Positions 42,947 to 51,448 of a DNA stretch of 64,000 bases are shown here, in pieces. The stretch covers positions 189,178-253,177 of the forward strand of contig JAZQQY010000035.1 of the NCBI GenBank assembly GCA_045629285.1, read 5' to 3'. Below the pieces are notes generated by a model. The model saw nothing but the letters and a program-made list of their open reading frames with translations, had not been told where the DNA came from and did not search any database. The position numbers and the translations under genes are program-made. The stretch comes from UBA1723 sp045629285. Its GTDB lineage: Bacteria > Bacteroidota > Bacteroidia > Bacteroidales > Paludibacteraceae. Numbering within the stretch: the first letter of the stretch is position 1; every line of letters begins with the position of its first letter.

Positions 42947-43852
42947 ATGAAAGGCATCGTACTTGCAGGCGGTTCAGGAACTCGCCTATATCCAATTACA
43001 AAGGGAATTTCTAAGCAGCTAATGCCAATTTATGATAAACCAATGGTTTATTATCCGATATCTGTTTTGATGTTGGCTGGCATTCGTGAGATTTTGATTA
43101 TCTCAACACCTTTTGATTTTCCTGGATTTAAGCGTCTTCTTGGCGACGGTTCTGATTATGGAGTGAAGTTCACATACGCAGAGCAACCTTCTCCGGATGG
43201 GTTGGCTCAGGCTTTCACTATCGGCAAAGATTTTATTGGCGATGATTCTGCTTGTCTTGTGCTTGGTGATAATATTTTCCATGGTGCAGGATTCACAAAA
43301 ATGCTAAAGGAGGCTGTTCGTACAGCTGAAGAAGATAAGAAAGCAACTGTGTTTGGCTATTGGGTTTCCGATCCTGAAAGATATGGTGTGGCTGAGTTCG
43401 ACAAGGAAGGAAATTGCCTTTCCATCGAGGAAAAACCACAGAATCCAAAATCAAATTATGCTGTAGTAGGTCTTTATTTCTATCCTAATAAGGTTGTTGA
43501 TATTGCATCTAATATCAAACCATCAGCAAGAGGCGAGTATGAAATCACAACTGTAAATCAACAGTTTCTTGAAGATGGAGAGTTGAAGGTTCAGACTCTT
43601 GGTCGTGGATTTGCTTGGCTCGACACAGGAACTCATGATTCTCTTTCTGAAGCATCGACATATATTGAAGTTCTTGAGAAACGACAGGGATTGAAGATCG
43701 CTTGCCTTGAGGGAATCGCTTACCGTCAGGGATGGATTTCAGAGGATCGAATGAGGGAGTTGGCTAAGCCAATGCTTAAAAATCAATACGGTCAATATCT
43801 TTTGAAGGTGATTGATGAGATCAAGGAGACTGGAAAGGCAAATTTGGATTAA
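42947..43852 (+). CDS. rfbA: Glucose-1-phosphate thymidylyltransferase
   Basis: This 301-residue nucleotidyltransferase makes dTDP-glucose from glucose-1-phosphate and dTTP, the first step toward dTDP-rhamnose and related sugars. The N-terminal signature is LAGGSGTRLYPITKGISKQL (residues 6-25). VLGDNIFHG (about 107-115) and FGYWVSDPERYGVAEFD follow, and the Asp in GFAWLDTGTHDSL binds metal. Length is normal. The rfbB, rfbC and rfbD genes are not next to it; ugd follows. They may lie elsewhere or beyond the window. Confidence 0.95.
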   Translation: MKGIVLAGGSGTRLYPITKGISKQLMPIYDKPMVYYPISVLMLAGIREILIISTPFDFPGFKRLLGDGSDYGVKFTYAEQPSPDGLAQAFTIGKDFIGDDSACLVLGDNIFHGAGFTKMLKEAVRTAEEDKKATVFGYWVSDPERYGVAEFDKEGNCLSIEEKPQNPKSNYAVVGLYFYPNKVVDIASNIKPSARGEYEITTVNQQFLEDGELKVQTLGRGFAWLDTGTHDSLSEASTYIEVLEKRQGLKIACLEGIAYRQGWISEDRMRELAKPMLKNQYGQYLLKVIDEIKETGKANLD

Positions 43853-43871
43853 AAGAAACGCACAGGTTCGT

Positions 43872-43895
43872 AGAAACGTGGCGTGCCGCGTCTCT
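43872..43895. repeat. REP-like palindrome
   Basis: AGAAACGTGGC GT GCCGCGTCTCT, preceded by TCGT, with one mismatch and one wobble. Confidence 0.5.
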
Positions 43896-44100
43896 CAAGA
43901 TTGGAACACAACGAAATTATAGAATTCACCACAGAGACGCTGGGAACACGGAGGTGTGCTGTCGCAAACGTGAAGAACACGAATAACCACAAATTATTCA
44001 CGAATTAAATCATAAATAAAAAACGCGCAGCGTTCCAATTCATGAAATAATTAGTGGTCAATTCATGATAATTCGTGTTTGATAAATCATTCGTCCGTAG

Positions 44101-44122
44101 GGGCGTGGTTTCAAACCCGCCC
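44101..44122. repeat. REP-like palindrome
   Basis: GGGCGTGGTT TCA AACCCGCCC, preceded by CCGTAG, with one bulged T. Confidence 0.55.
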
Positions 44123-44176
44123 GCAAATTTTATGAACCATTTTACGCAAATTTTCCGTTTTGAATTCAGAAAAACA

Positions 44177-45496
44177 ATGAGAGATTTCAAAGATATCAAG
44201 ATTGCAGTAGCAGGAACAGGCTACGTTGGTTTGTCAATCGCTACATTATTGGCTCAGAAACATCAGGTTACAGCTGTTGATGTCATTCCAGAGAAGGTAG
44301 AAAAGATTAACAATCGCATTTCTCCTATTCAGGATGAATATATCGAAAAGTATTTTGCTGAGAAGAATCTTAATTTGACAGCAACTCTTGATGGAGAGTC
44401 GGCATATAAAGATGCTGATTTCGTTGTCATTGCTGCTCCTACAAACTACGATCCAGTTAAGAATTTCTTTGATACTCATCATATTGAGGATGTTATTGAC
44501 CTTGTTTTGAGCGTAAATCCAGATGCTGTGATGGTGATTAAATCCACTATTCCAGTAGGTCACACTCGAAATCTATATGTCAAGTATGCGGCTAAAGGAG
44601 TAAAGAAATTCAATCTTTTGTTCTCTCCTGAGTTTTTGCGTGAGAGCAAAGCATTGGAAGATAATCTATGGCCATCACGAATCATTGTCGGTTATCCGAA
44701 ACTTATCCAGAATGCTGAGTTTGACGAGGAGAATCAGGCAATTTTGAAGGTAGCGAATGTTGATTATCTGAAGAGTGCAGCAGAGACATTTGCCAAACTT
44801 CTTCAAGAGGGTGCAATCAAAGAGAATATAGATACTCTTTTCATGGGTATGAAAGAGGCTGAGGCTGTAAAACTATTTGCAAATACTTATCTTGCTCTTC
44901 GTGTCAGCTACTTCAATGAACTTGATACATACGCAGAGGTAAAAGGACTTGATTCTCAGGCTATTATTAATGGTATTGGTCTTGATCCAAGAATTGGAAC
45001 ACACTATAATAATCCATCGTTTGGATATGGAGGCTACTGTTTGCCAAAGGACACAAAGCAGCTTCTTGCCAATTACAAGGACGTTCCTCAGAATATGATG
45101 TCTGCAATCGTAGAGAGCAATCGCACTCGTAAAGATTATATTGCCGACGCGGTTTTGAAGATGGCTGGCTACTATGGCGAGAATGGACAATGGGATTCAT
45201 CCAAAGAGCATGATTGTGTGATTGGAGTTTATCGTCTTACAATGAAATCCAATTCCGACAATTTCCGTCAGTCTGCTATTCAGGGAATCATGAAGAGAAT
45301 CAAAGCAAAGGGTGCTGAGATTATCATTTATGAACCAACTCTTGCTGATGGAGAAAGTTTCTTCGGATCGAAGGTTGTGAATAATCTTGATGAATTCAAG
45401 AAGCAGAGTCAAGCAATTATCGCTAATAGATATGATTCTTGCTTGGATGATGTGTTGAGCAAGGTTTATACGAGGGATTTATTTAGAAGAGACTGA
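44177..45496 (+). CDS. ugd: UDP-glucose/GDP-mannose 6-dehydrogenase family protein
   Basis: This protein is 439 residues from the ATG at 44177. The longer open frame to 44075 is repeat DNA and would add an implausible N-terminus before the Rossmann motif. The NAD site is IAVAGTGYVGLSIATLLA (about residues 8-25). The central domain has SPEFLRESKAL and the catalytic Cys lies in GYGGYCLPKDTKQL. It should oxidise UDP-glucose to UDP-glucuronate with two NAD, giving a precursor for acidic capsule or LPS sugars. A broken wbuC gene follows immediately. Confidence 0.92.
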   Translation: MRDFKDIKIAVAGTGYVGLSIATLLAQKHQVTAVDVIPEKVEKINNRISPIQDEYIEKYFAEKNLNLTATLDGESAYKDADFVVIAAPTNYDPVKNFFDTHHIEDVIDLVLSVNPDAVMVIKSTIPVGHTRNLYVKYAAKGVKKFNLLFSPEFLRESKALEDNLWPSRIIVGYPKLIQNAEFDEENQAILKVANVDYLKSAAETFAKLLQEGAIKENIDTLFMGMKEAEAVKLFANTYLALRVSYFNELDTYAEVKGLDSQAIINGIGLDPRIGTHYNNPSFGYGGYCLPKDTKQLLANYKDVPQNMMSAIVESNRTRKDYIADAVLKMAGYYGENGQWDSSKEHDCVIGVYRLTMKSNSDNFRQSAIQGIMKRIKAKGAEIIIYEPTLADGESFFGSKVVNNLDEFKKQSQAIIANRYDSCLDDVLSKVYTRDLFRRD

Positions 45497-45507
45497 TAAA
45501 TAATAAT

Positions 45508-45735
45508 ATGATAATAGACACTGTATTATTAGATAATCTTACTAAACAAGCAAAAGAATCTCCTCGCTTGCGACAGAATTACGACCTTCGTAATTTCGAG
45601 ACAGATAAATTGCAACGAATGCTCAATGCTGTTGAGCTAGGATCTATAATGCCAATACATAGACATCCAAATACCTAAACCACAGTCATCATCATCCGTG
45701 GAAAGATCCAACAAAATTTCTATGATGATAATTAA
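45508..45735 (+). pseudogene. wbuC: wbuC-like cupin gene, disrupted by a nonsense codon
   Basis: The frame begins MIIDTVLLDNLTKQAKESPR and continues through QRMLNAVELGSIMPIHRHPN, clearly WbuC-family (a cupin-fold metalloprotein found in O-antigen and capsule loci). TAA at 45676-45678 interrupts it after 56 codons. The same frame then resumes with TTVIIIRGKIQQNFYDDN before a second stop at 45733. Intact relatives read on through RGK...FYDD and are about 120-160 residues, so both a nonsense codon and a 3' truncation are present. The metal-binding HRH is still encoded. It is too short for most gene callers and likely non-functional. Confidence 0.8.
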
Positions 45736-45778
45736 GACAGTGCGTCTTGATGCATTATTTTAAGTAGAATATTGAAAA

Positions 45779-47218
45779 ATGACTGAACAAAACCTTAAAC
45801 AGAAGACAAAACAAGGATTGATATGGACATTTCTTGAGATGTTTGCAAACTATGGATTGCAATTTGTTGTGGGAATTATCATGGCACGTTTGCTTTCTCC
45901 TTCTGATTATGGTATAACAGCATTGCCGGCTGTTTTCTTATCAGTTGCCAGTGTGTTTGTTGATAGTGGTTTTGGATCCGCTATGATAAGAAAGCCTGAA
46001 TTGACCGAGAGTGATTTATCAACTACTTTTTATTACTCTTTTTGTGTAGGTGTATTATGCTATATTTTTTTATATGTTGGAGCTCCTTATATAGCTGAAT
46101 TTTATGATACACCTGTGTTGGTTAGCTTGGTGAGAATAACTGCCCTTACATTTTTGTGGAATCCACTGACTACACCTCAAAATGTTATTTTATCCAGAAA
46201 TCTTGATTTTAAAACAAAATCAAGGATTTCCGTCACTACTCATATAATAGGTTCAATTATTGGAATTGTGTTCGCTTATATGGGATATGGATTATGGTCA
46301 TTAGTGATTATGAATATTGTTTCAAGTCTACTTAATTTATTGCAGTTATGGTTAAAGGTTAAGTGGATACCTCGACAAGGTTGGTCGAAAGAGTCGTTTA
46401 GGTATCTTTGGGGATATGGAAACAAAATGTTGGGGTCTGCGTTGTTGGATAAAATATATACAAATATTGTACCAGTTTTCGTTGGTAGATATTATTCTCC
46501 AGCTGACTTAGGTATATATAATCGTGCCCAAGGATATGCACAATTGCCATCTCAAAATATCACAGGTGTCATACAAAATGTATCATTTCCGGTTTTGAGC
46601 AAAATGCAAGATGACGTGGATGCATTAGCCCGCAATTACCGTAGAATGATTAATACTACGGCATTTATTGTATTTCCTATCATGATGATGCTTTCTGCTT
46701 TAGCTAGACCTTTAATTATTGTGATGGTTACAGATAAATGGGAAGGTGCTATAATACTTTTACAATTGATGTGTTTTTCTATGATGTGGTATCCAATACA
46801 TGCCATGAATCTAAACCTATTACAAGTGTCAGGTCGTTCTGATTTATTTTTCCGTCTTGAAATTATTAAAAAGAGTTACGGATTGATAGCGTTAATTATA
46901 ACGTTACCTATTGGATTAGTGGCTGTTGTTCTTAGTCAATGGGTGACAAATATATTATCTCTAATAGTTAATACATATTATACTGGCAAAATAATTGGCG
47001 TCACATTTATTAAACAGATGAGAGATTTACTTCCAATTTTAGCATTGTCTTTTGCTATGTGGTGTGTTATTCATCTATCTATATATTATATCTCAGACTA
47101 TCTTATTCAAATATTTGTTGGAGGTGTAGTAGGTGCAGTTTTTTATTTAGGAATTTCATATCTATTGAAATGGCATGAGATAGAAGATGTCATCTTTATG
47201 TTGAAAAGAAAAAAATAA
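45779..47218 (+). CDS. Lipopolysaccharide/oligosaccharide flippase (Wzx-like)
   Basis: This 479-residue polytopic inner-membrane protein has about 12-14 hydrophobic helices and the family start KTKQGLIWTFLEMFANYGLQFVVGIIMARLLSPSDYGI (about 9-45). It belongs to the MATE/PST (WzxC-like) flippases that move lipid-linked sugar repeats across the inner membrane. From here codon use becomes strongly AT-biased compared with the flanking core genes. It is the first intact gene of the cassette and is followed 5 nt later by the aminotransferase gene. Confidence 0.9.
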   Translation: MTEQNLKQKTKQGLIWTFLEMFANYGLQFVVGIIMARLLSPSDYGITALPAVFLSVASVFVDSGFGSAMIRKPELTESDLSTTFYYSFCVGVLCYIFLYVGAPYIAEFYDTPVLVSLVRITALTFLWNPLTTPQNVILSRNLDFKTKSRISVTTHIIGSIIGIVFAYMGYGLWSLVIMNIVSSLLNLLQLWLKVKWIPRQGWSKESFRYLWGYGNKMLGSALLDKIYTNIVPVFVGRYYSPADLGIYNRAQGYAQLPSQNITGVIQNVSFPVLSKMQDDVDALARNYRRMINTTAFIVFPIMMMLSALARPLIIVMVTDKWEGAIILLQLMCFSMMWYPIHAMNLNLLQVSGRSDLFFRLEIIKKSYGLIALIITLPIGLVAVVLSQWVTNILSLIVNTYYTGKIIGVTFIKQMRDLLPILALSFAMWCVIHLSIYYISDYLIQIFVGGVVGAVFYLGISYLLKWHEIEDVIFMLKRKK

Positions 47219-47223
47219 TCATT

Positions 47224-48348
47224 ATGAATGATAAATTAATTACAGTAACCAGTCCGTTACTGCCTAATCTTGACGAGTTTAATGAACTCTTAAAGCAAAT
47301 TTGGAATTCTAAATGGATTACAAATAATGGACAATTCCACAAACAGTTAGAAAAAGAGCTTGCTGAATATTTAGGTGTTCCTTACTTATCTCTTTTTACA
47401 AATGGAACCCTTCCTCTTTTGACTGCTCTTCAGGCTTTGAGAATAACAGGAGAAGTTATTACAACTCCATATAGTTTTGTGGCAACAACTCATTCAATTT
47501 GGTGGAATGGTTGCAAACCTGTATTTGTGGATGTTGATCCAGCAACAGGAAATATTGATCCGGAGAAGATTGAGGCTGCGATTACACCACGCACTACTGC
47601 GATTATGCCTGTGCATGTATATGGAAAACCTTGCGATACAAAGCGAATTCAAGAGATCGCAAATACATACGGACTTAAGGTAATATATGATGCTGCTCAT
47701 GCTTTTGGAGTAAAAGAAGATGGGGTTAGCGTATTGAATGCTGGAGATATGAGCACTTTATCATTCCATGCCACTAAGGTATATAATACCATTGAGGGTG
47801 GAGCAATGGTGATGAAAGACGCTGAAACAAAGAAGAGAATCGATGACCTTAAGAATTTCGGTTTTCATAATGAAACAACAGTCGTTGCTCCTGGAATCAA
47901 TAGCAAGATGGATGAGATGCGTTCTGCATATGGACTGCTAAATCTAAAACAAGTGGATTCTGCAATTGAAGCTCGAAAGAAGGCAGCAAAGACATATTTT
48001 GATGCTCTCAAAGATGTAAAGGGAATTTCATTTTATCCATATTTGAAAGAAACATTCGAAAACGATCATCTTCATTACAACTATTCATATATGCCGATAT
48101 TCATCAATGCAGAAGAGTTTGGAATGACACGAGATGAACTTTATACAAAGATGAAAGAGTCGAATGTTCTTGGAAGACGCTATTTCTATCCTCTGATTTC
48201 TGATTTTTCTACTTATCGAGGATTGGAATCTGCTAATCCAGCAAATTTGCCAAATGCTCATAAAATGGCAGATTCTGTGCTTTGTTTGCCAATGCATCAT
48301 GTATTGTCAGATAATGACATAGAAAGAACATTGACATTTTTTATATGA
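47224..48348 (+). CDS. DegT/DnrJ/EryC1/StrS family sugar aminotransferase
   Basis: This 374-residue PLP enzyme transfers an amino group to a nucleotide-activated keto sugar. GVPYLSLFTNGTLPLLTALQAL (about 51-72), VFVDVDPATGNIDPEKIEAAI (about 99-119) and IMPVHVYGKPCD precede the PLP-lysine motif TLSFHATKVYNTIEGGA (about 178-194). The following ATP-grasp gene overlaps its stop (ATGA). With the GNAT two genes on, it could make an N-acylated amino sugar such as Qui3NAc or Qui4NAc type, but the specificity is inferred only at family level. Confidence 0.93.
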   Translation: MNDKLITVTSPLLPNLDEFNELLKQIWNSKWITNNGQFHKQLEKELAEYLGVPYLSLFTNGTLPLLTALQALRITGEVITTPYSFVATTHSIWWNGCKPVFVDVDPATGNIDPEKIEAAITPRTTAIMPVHVYGKPCDTKRIQEIANTYGLKVIYDAAHAFGVKEDGVSVLNAGDMSTLSFHATKVYNTIEGGAMVMKDAETKKRIDDLKNFGFHNETTVVAPGINSKMDEMRSAYGLLNLKQVDSAIEARKKAAKTYFDALKDVKGISFYPYLKETFENDHLHYNYSYMPIFINAEEFGMTRDELYTKMKESNVLGRRYFYPLISDFSTYRGLESANPANLPNAHKMADSVLCLPMHHVLSDNDIERTLTFFI

Positions 48349-49292
48349 TAATTATGAGAATTCTAATAACAGCTATAGGTTCAATGTCGGCTGAGTGTGC
48401 GATTACTCATTTAAGGGCTGTTGGACATTATATCGTTGGATGTGATATATATCCTAGAGAATGGCATTACGAGACAAAACTTTGTGACAAGTTTGAAAGA
48501 GCTCCTTTTGCAACAAATAAGAAAGAATATGTGGATTTTCTTATAAATGTTTGCAAAAAGTATGACTTACAATATATAATACCTCTTACAGATTTGGAAA
48601 TTGATGTTATTAATGAATATAGGCATCTATTTGAAGGTGAGGGCATTGTTCTTTGTATGCAGACTTCCCAAGTTCTTGAAATAGTTCGAGACAAATATAA
48701 GTTGAGTAAAACTTTTGAATATGATGAAAATGTGCCATCCATAAAAACATATCTCATTTCAGAAATTCCAGACTCAATGTCTTTCCCATGTATCGCAAAA
48801 CCATTTAATGGAAGAAGTAGTGAAGGCCTTATTCGTAATGCAAGTAGAGAAATAATCGAAACTATTTCGAATAAGGAAGAGTATATTGTTCAAGAACAAC
48901 TCCCTGGTAATGTATTTACAGTCGATTTTTGTCGAAACTCAAATACTAAACAATATTGTGCTGTTCCTCGTCAGGAGTTACTTCGTACAAAAAACGGAGC
49001 AGGATTAACTATTAGAACTTCATGTGATACAAGTTTAATTGCTCTAACATCATACATTGGTAATAAGTTGAATATTAATGGTTGTGTTAATATGGAATTT
49101 ATTTGTAATGATAATAAGTTTTATCTTATTGACATAAATCCTAGATTTTCTGCTGGAGTTGCTTTTTCTGTTGTTTCTGGTTATAATATGATAATAAATC
49201 ATATTAATTGCTTTATAAATAAAGATATTGATACTCAAATTTCAATAAAGGAGCAAATAATCATAAAAAAATATAAAGAGGTAATATGTTAA
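48345..49292 (+). CDS. ATP-grasp enzyme of the carbamoyl-phosphate-synthase-like type
   Basis: This 315-residue protein could also start at the Met at 48354. It begins MRILITAIGSMSAECAITHL, a nucleotide-binding N-terminal domain common in PylC-like ATP-grasp ligases. FPCIAKPFNGRSSEGLIRN (about 147-165) is the ATP-grasp lysine and loop, and FYLIDINPRFSAGVAFS (about 261-277) carries the metal-binding D/N residues. Such enzymes join a carboxylate to an amine. In capsule loci they may add amino acids or other acids to an amino sugar. It overlaps the aminotransferase gene by 4 nt, which favours a joint role. Confidence 0.85.
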   Translation: MIIMRILITAIGSMSAECAITHLRAVGHYIVGCDIYPREWHYETKLCDKFERAPFATNKKEYVDFLINVCKKYDLQYIIPLTDLEIDVINEYRHLFEGEGIVLCMQTSQVLEIVRDKYKLSKTFEYDENVPSIKTYLISEIPDSMSFPCIAKPFNGRSSEGLIRNASREIIETISNKEEYIVQEQLPGNVFTVDFCRNSNTKQYCAVPRQELLRTKNGAGLTIRTSCDTSLIALTSYIGNKLNINGCVNMEFICNDNKFYLIDINPRFSAGVAFSVVSGYNMIINHINCFINKDIDTQISIKEQIIIKKYKEVIC

Positions 49293-49324
49293 TTTTTTAG
49301 ACCTCTTTTAATCAAAATTGAGAA

Positions 49325-49738
49325 ATGAATACTGAATCAATATTAAGGTTTTTAAGAACTGTTGATCATGACTTTTCTCCGTATTTGTCAGATAAGACAG
49401 ATTTAGAAGATTTTGCCGAAAAAATTTCAAAAGTGTCTCATTATGAATATGAGATGTCTGATAATGGGGAAATAAAGGGTATGGTCGTAGGCTATGCTAA
49501 TGATAGAGTCAGGAAATTTGCATATATTTCAATGGTTGCGGTTCACCCACAGCATAGGAAGCAAGGTGTTGCTAAAAGGTTGATACTTGCTTTTATTAAA
49601 TATGTAAGTAATATAGAATATATCAAAATATTAGGAATTCATACTAATAATCCTGTGGCCTTAAATCTGTATAAGGAAGTTGGATTTGTTATAGTTAGCG
49701 AATCCAATGGACGTTATTATTTGGAATATTCATTTTAA
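49325..49738 (+). CDS. GNAT family N-acetyltransferase
   Basis: This 137-residue protein has the GNAT acetyl-CoA-binding motif A, VAVHPQHRKQGVAKRLILAFIKY (about 76-98), followed by ILGIHTNNPVALNLYKEVGFVI (motif B). Between an ATP-grasp enzyme and a sugar-transfer ATP-grasp gene, and after an aminotransferase, it may N-acetylate the amino sugar made by the latter. Acceptor unproven. AT-rich codons as in the rest of the cassette. Confidence 0.85.
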   Translation: MNTESILRFLRTVDHDFSPYLSDKTDLEDFAEKISKVSHYEYEMSDNGEIKGMVVGYANDRVRKFAYISMVAVHPQHRKQGVAKRLILAFIKYVSNIEYIKILGIHTNNPVALNLYKEVGFVIVSESNGRYYLEYSF

Positions 49739-49755
49739 ATTATATTAATTGATAT

Positions 49756-50850
49756 ATGAAAAGTGTTCTGTTGGATGATTTGTTAGAAGATGGTTTTTCT
49801 AAAAAAATGGCAACGTATTATCTTGATCATGTAAAAAAAGAAATATGTAATCCTTTATATGATCAAGACTATGTGACGTGGTGCCATAATAATGGTTTCT
49901 TGGCGGAGAGTGCATATGCATATGGATTAAATGATGCGAATAAACATTTGTATCTTTCTGATTTTGATTATTTGAAGATGTGGCCTTTAAATAATTGGAC
50001 TAGAATATGGGTTGATGACAAACTGACGTTAAAGCAAATGTTAGAAGGAACAGAATTCGACTCATTTATGCCGGAATATTTTTGTTATTCATTTTCTAAA
50101 TCTGGGCGTACCCTTTTATATCCCATAAAAGGGTGTAGAAAAAAAGTTGATTCTATAGATAATCTATTGGACATTTTAAGGGAAGTTAAAGTTATAGCAT
50201 GTAAACCTTGTAACGGAGCATGTTCTCAAGGTTTTTATAAGTTAGAATATAGAGATTCATCATTTTATATAAATGATGAATATGTTGGATTTGATGGTGT
50301 ATCAACTTTTATTAACGACCATCCAAATTATGTTTTTACAGAATATCTGTACCCTGTTGACTACATGGCTGAAATTTCACCTATGATACACACTTTGAGA
50401 ATTGTTGTGGTTAATTCAAACAACAATCCCAAAATTTTGGGTGGATATTTGAGATTTCCAAATTCAAATACAGGTGCGGTCAATTATCTTATTGTAGATG
50501 AAAAAAATAGAGAGAAATTCAATATCTTTTCTGATTTCGATTTTAATAATGGAACATTTGGACCTGCCAAGTTTACGTATGTTGATAGATCTGTATTGGC
50601 TGAGAAACACCCAGATACAGGGAGATTACTAAAAGGGAATATCAAAGACTATCAAAGCTTAAAAAAGATTGTTTTGGGAATTGCTGAAAAATTCTCAACA
50701 TTGGAGTATATCGGTTTTGATATTGGAATCACAACAAAAGGATTCAAATGTATGGAGATAAACACACTTCCGGGTATAAAATATATGCAAATATTTCATC
50801 CTTTTTTTGCTGAGAGTGAATATAGTGAATATTTTTCTACAAAACTATAG
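49756..50850 (+). CDS. Sugar-transfer-associated ATP-grasp protein
   Basis: This 364-residue protein matches the sugar-transfer-associated ATP-grasp family found in capsule and teichoic-acid loci. VIACKPCNGACSQGFYKLE (about 143-161) is the lysine strand and loop, and TEYLYPVDYMAEISP and HTLRIVVVNSNNNPKILGGYLRF (about 213-235) follow. IGFDIGITTKGFKCMEINTLPG (about 314-335) holds the metal-binding E-x-N. It probably ligates a small carboxylate or amino acid to a sugar; this is the second ATP-grasp enzyme within 1.5 kb. Start and length fit the family. Confidence 0.8.
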   Translation: MKSVLLDDLLEDGFSKKMATYYLDHVKKEICNPLYDQDYVTWCHNNGFLAESAYAYGLNDANKHLYLSDFDYLKMWPLNNWTRIWVDDKLTLKQMLEGTEFDSFMPEYFCYSFSKSGRTLLYPIKGCRKKVDSIDNLLDILREVKVIACKPCNGACSQGFYKLEYRDSSFYINDEYVGFDGVSTFINDHPNYVFTEYLYPVDYMAEISPMIHTLRIVVVNSNNNPKILGGYLRFPNSNTGAVNYLIVDEKNREKFNIFSDFDFNNGTFGPAKFTYVDRSVLAEKHPDTGRLLKGNIKDYQSLKKIVLGIAEKFSTLEYIGFDIGITTKGFKCMEINTLPGIKYMQIFHPFFAESEYSEYFSTKL

Positions 50851-50861
50851 ATTTATAATTA

Positions 50862-51107
50862 ATGAATATAAATGTTCCGGTTCCTGACAAGGATTATAAA
50901 GTTTTAGTTAGATGTATTACCTATAACCATTCAAAATATATTTGTGATGCATTGAATGGCTTTGCTATACAGAAAACGAATTTCCCGTTTATTTGTATTG
51001 TGGTAGATGATGCAAGTAAGGATAATAACCAAGAAGTTATAAAACAATTTGCTAATGATAATTGTGATATGTCAAATGCATGGTCAGATTGTTCCTATAA
51101 GTTATAA
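50862..51107 (+). pseudogene. Truncated glycosyltransferase family 2 (N-terminal fragment)
   Basis: The 81-residue frame matches the first ~70 residues of the intact glycosyltransferase at 51449 (VRCITYNHSKYICDALNGF against VRCFTYNQSNYITDALNGF, then VVDDASKD). After about residue 70 the homology stops and an unrelated end follows. The catalytic DxD region and the rest are missing, so it is almost certainly non-functional. At the break the DNA continues into the tail of a pyruvyltransferase in another frame. Confidence 0.8.
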
Positions 51108-51345
51108 TGTACCAACAATTGCTATGTGCAACCATCCCAAGCATGCTGGATTGATGAGAAAGTTAGATGTTGGCGAATATACAATTGATATTGGAGATAA
51201 GAAATTCAGTGAATCAATTATAGAAACGATTATTAGCATAGAAAATCCGAATTGCCAATATGTCAATAAACTTATGGAATGCAATAGAAAGATGATGGAA
51301 CAAACTAGTAAAACATTTGAAAAAATTAAAGCATTAAAGATTTAA
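51061..51345 (+). pseudogene. Truncated polysaccharide pyruvyl transferase (C-terminal fragment)
   Basis: The frame from about 51070 reads QMHGQIVPISYNVPTIAMCNHPKHAGLMRKL, the conserved end of polysaccharide pyruvyl transferases (H-G-Q/V-I-P pattern), and continues to a stop at 51345. The N-terminal ~300 residues of the enzyme are absent. The fragment overlaps the tail of the glycosyltransferase fragment. The two were probably adjacent genes joined by an internal deletion near 51065-51075. Confidence 0.75.
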
Positions 51346-51448
51346 TGTTTTTTCATTTGATTTTTTTTCTTATTAAAACTTTGTATGTGTTTGCATGATG
51401 TGTGATCATGCTAAATTTCTCCGTTAAAAATAATTTTATTTAAGCAAT

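Larger units (their letters stand above)
43853..44176. other. 324-bp intergenic region filled with dispersed repeats
   Basis: It contains two REP-like palindromes (43872-43895 and 44101-44122) and a long imperfect inverted repeat (43978-44008 with 44038-44077; arms contain CACGAAT and ATTCATGA words). No gene is seen; the open frame upstream of the ugd ATG is repeat sequence. Confidence 0.6.

Noticed and set aside
44075..44176. Extended N-terminus of Ugd
   Set aside because: The added residues come from a REP-like palindrome and repeats and precede the normal start MRDFKDIKIAVAG; the ATG at 44177 is preferred.
45735..45757. AAGAC-GTCTT hairpin downstream of the wbuC remnant
   Set aside because: Only 5 bp and no T tail; could be chance or a decayed palindrome.
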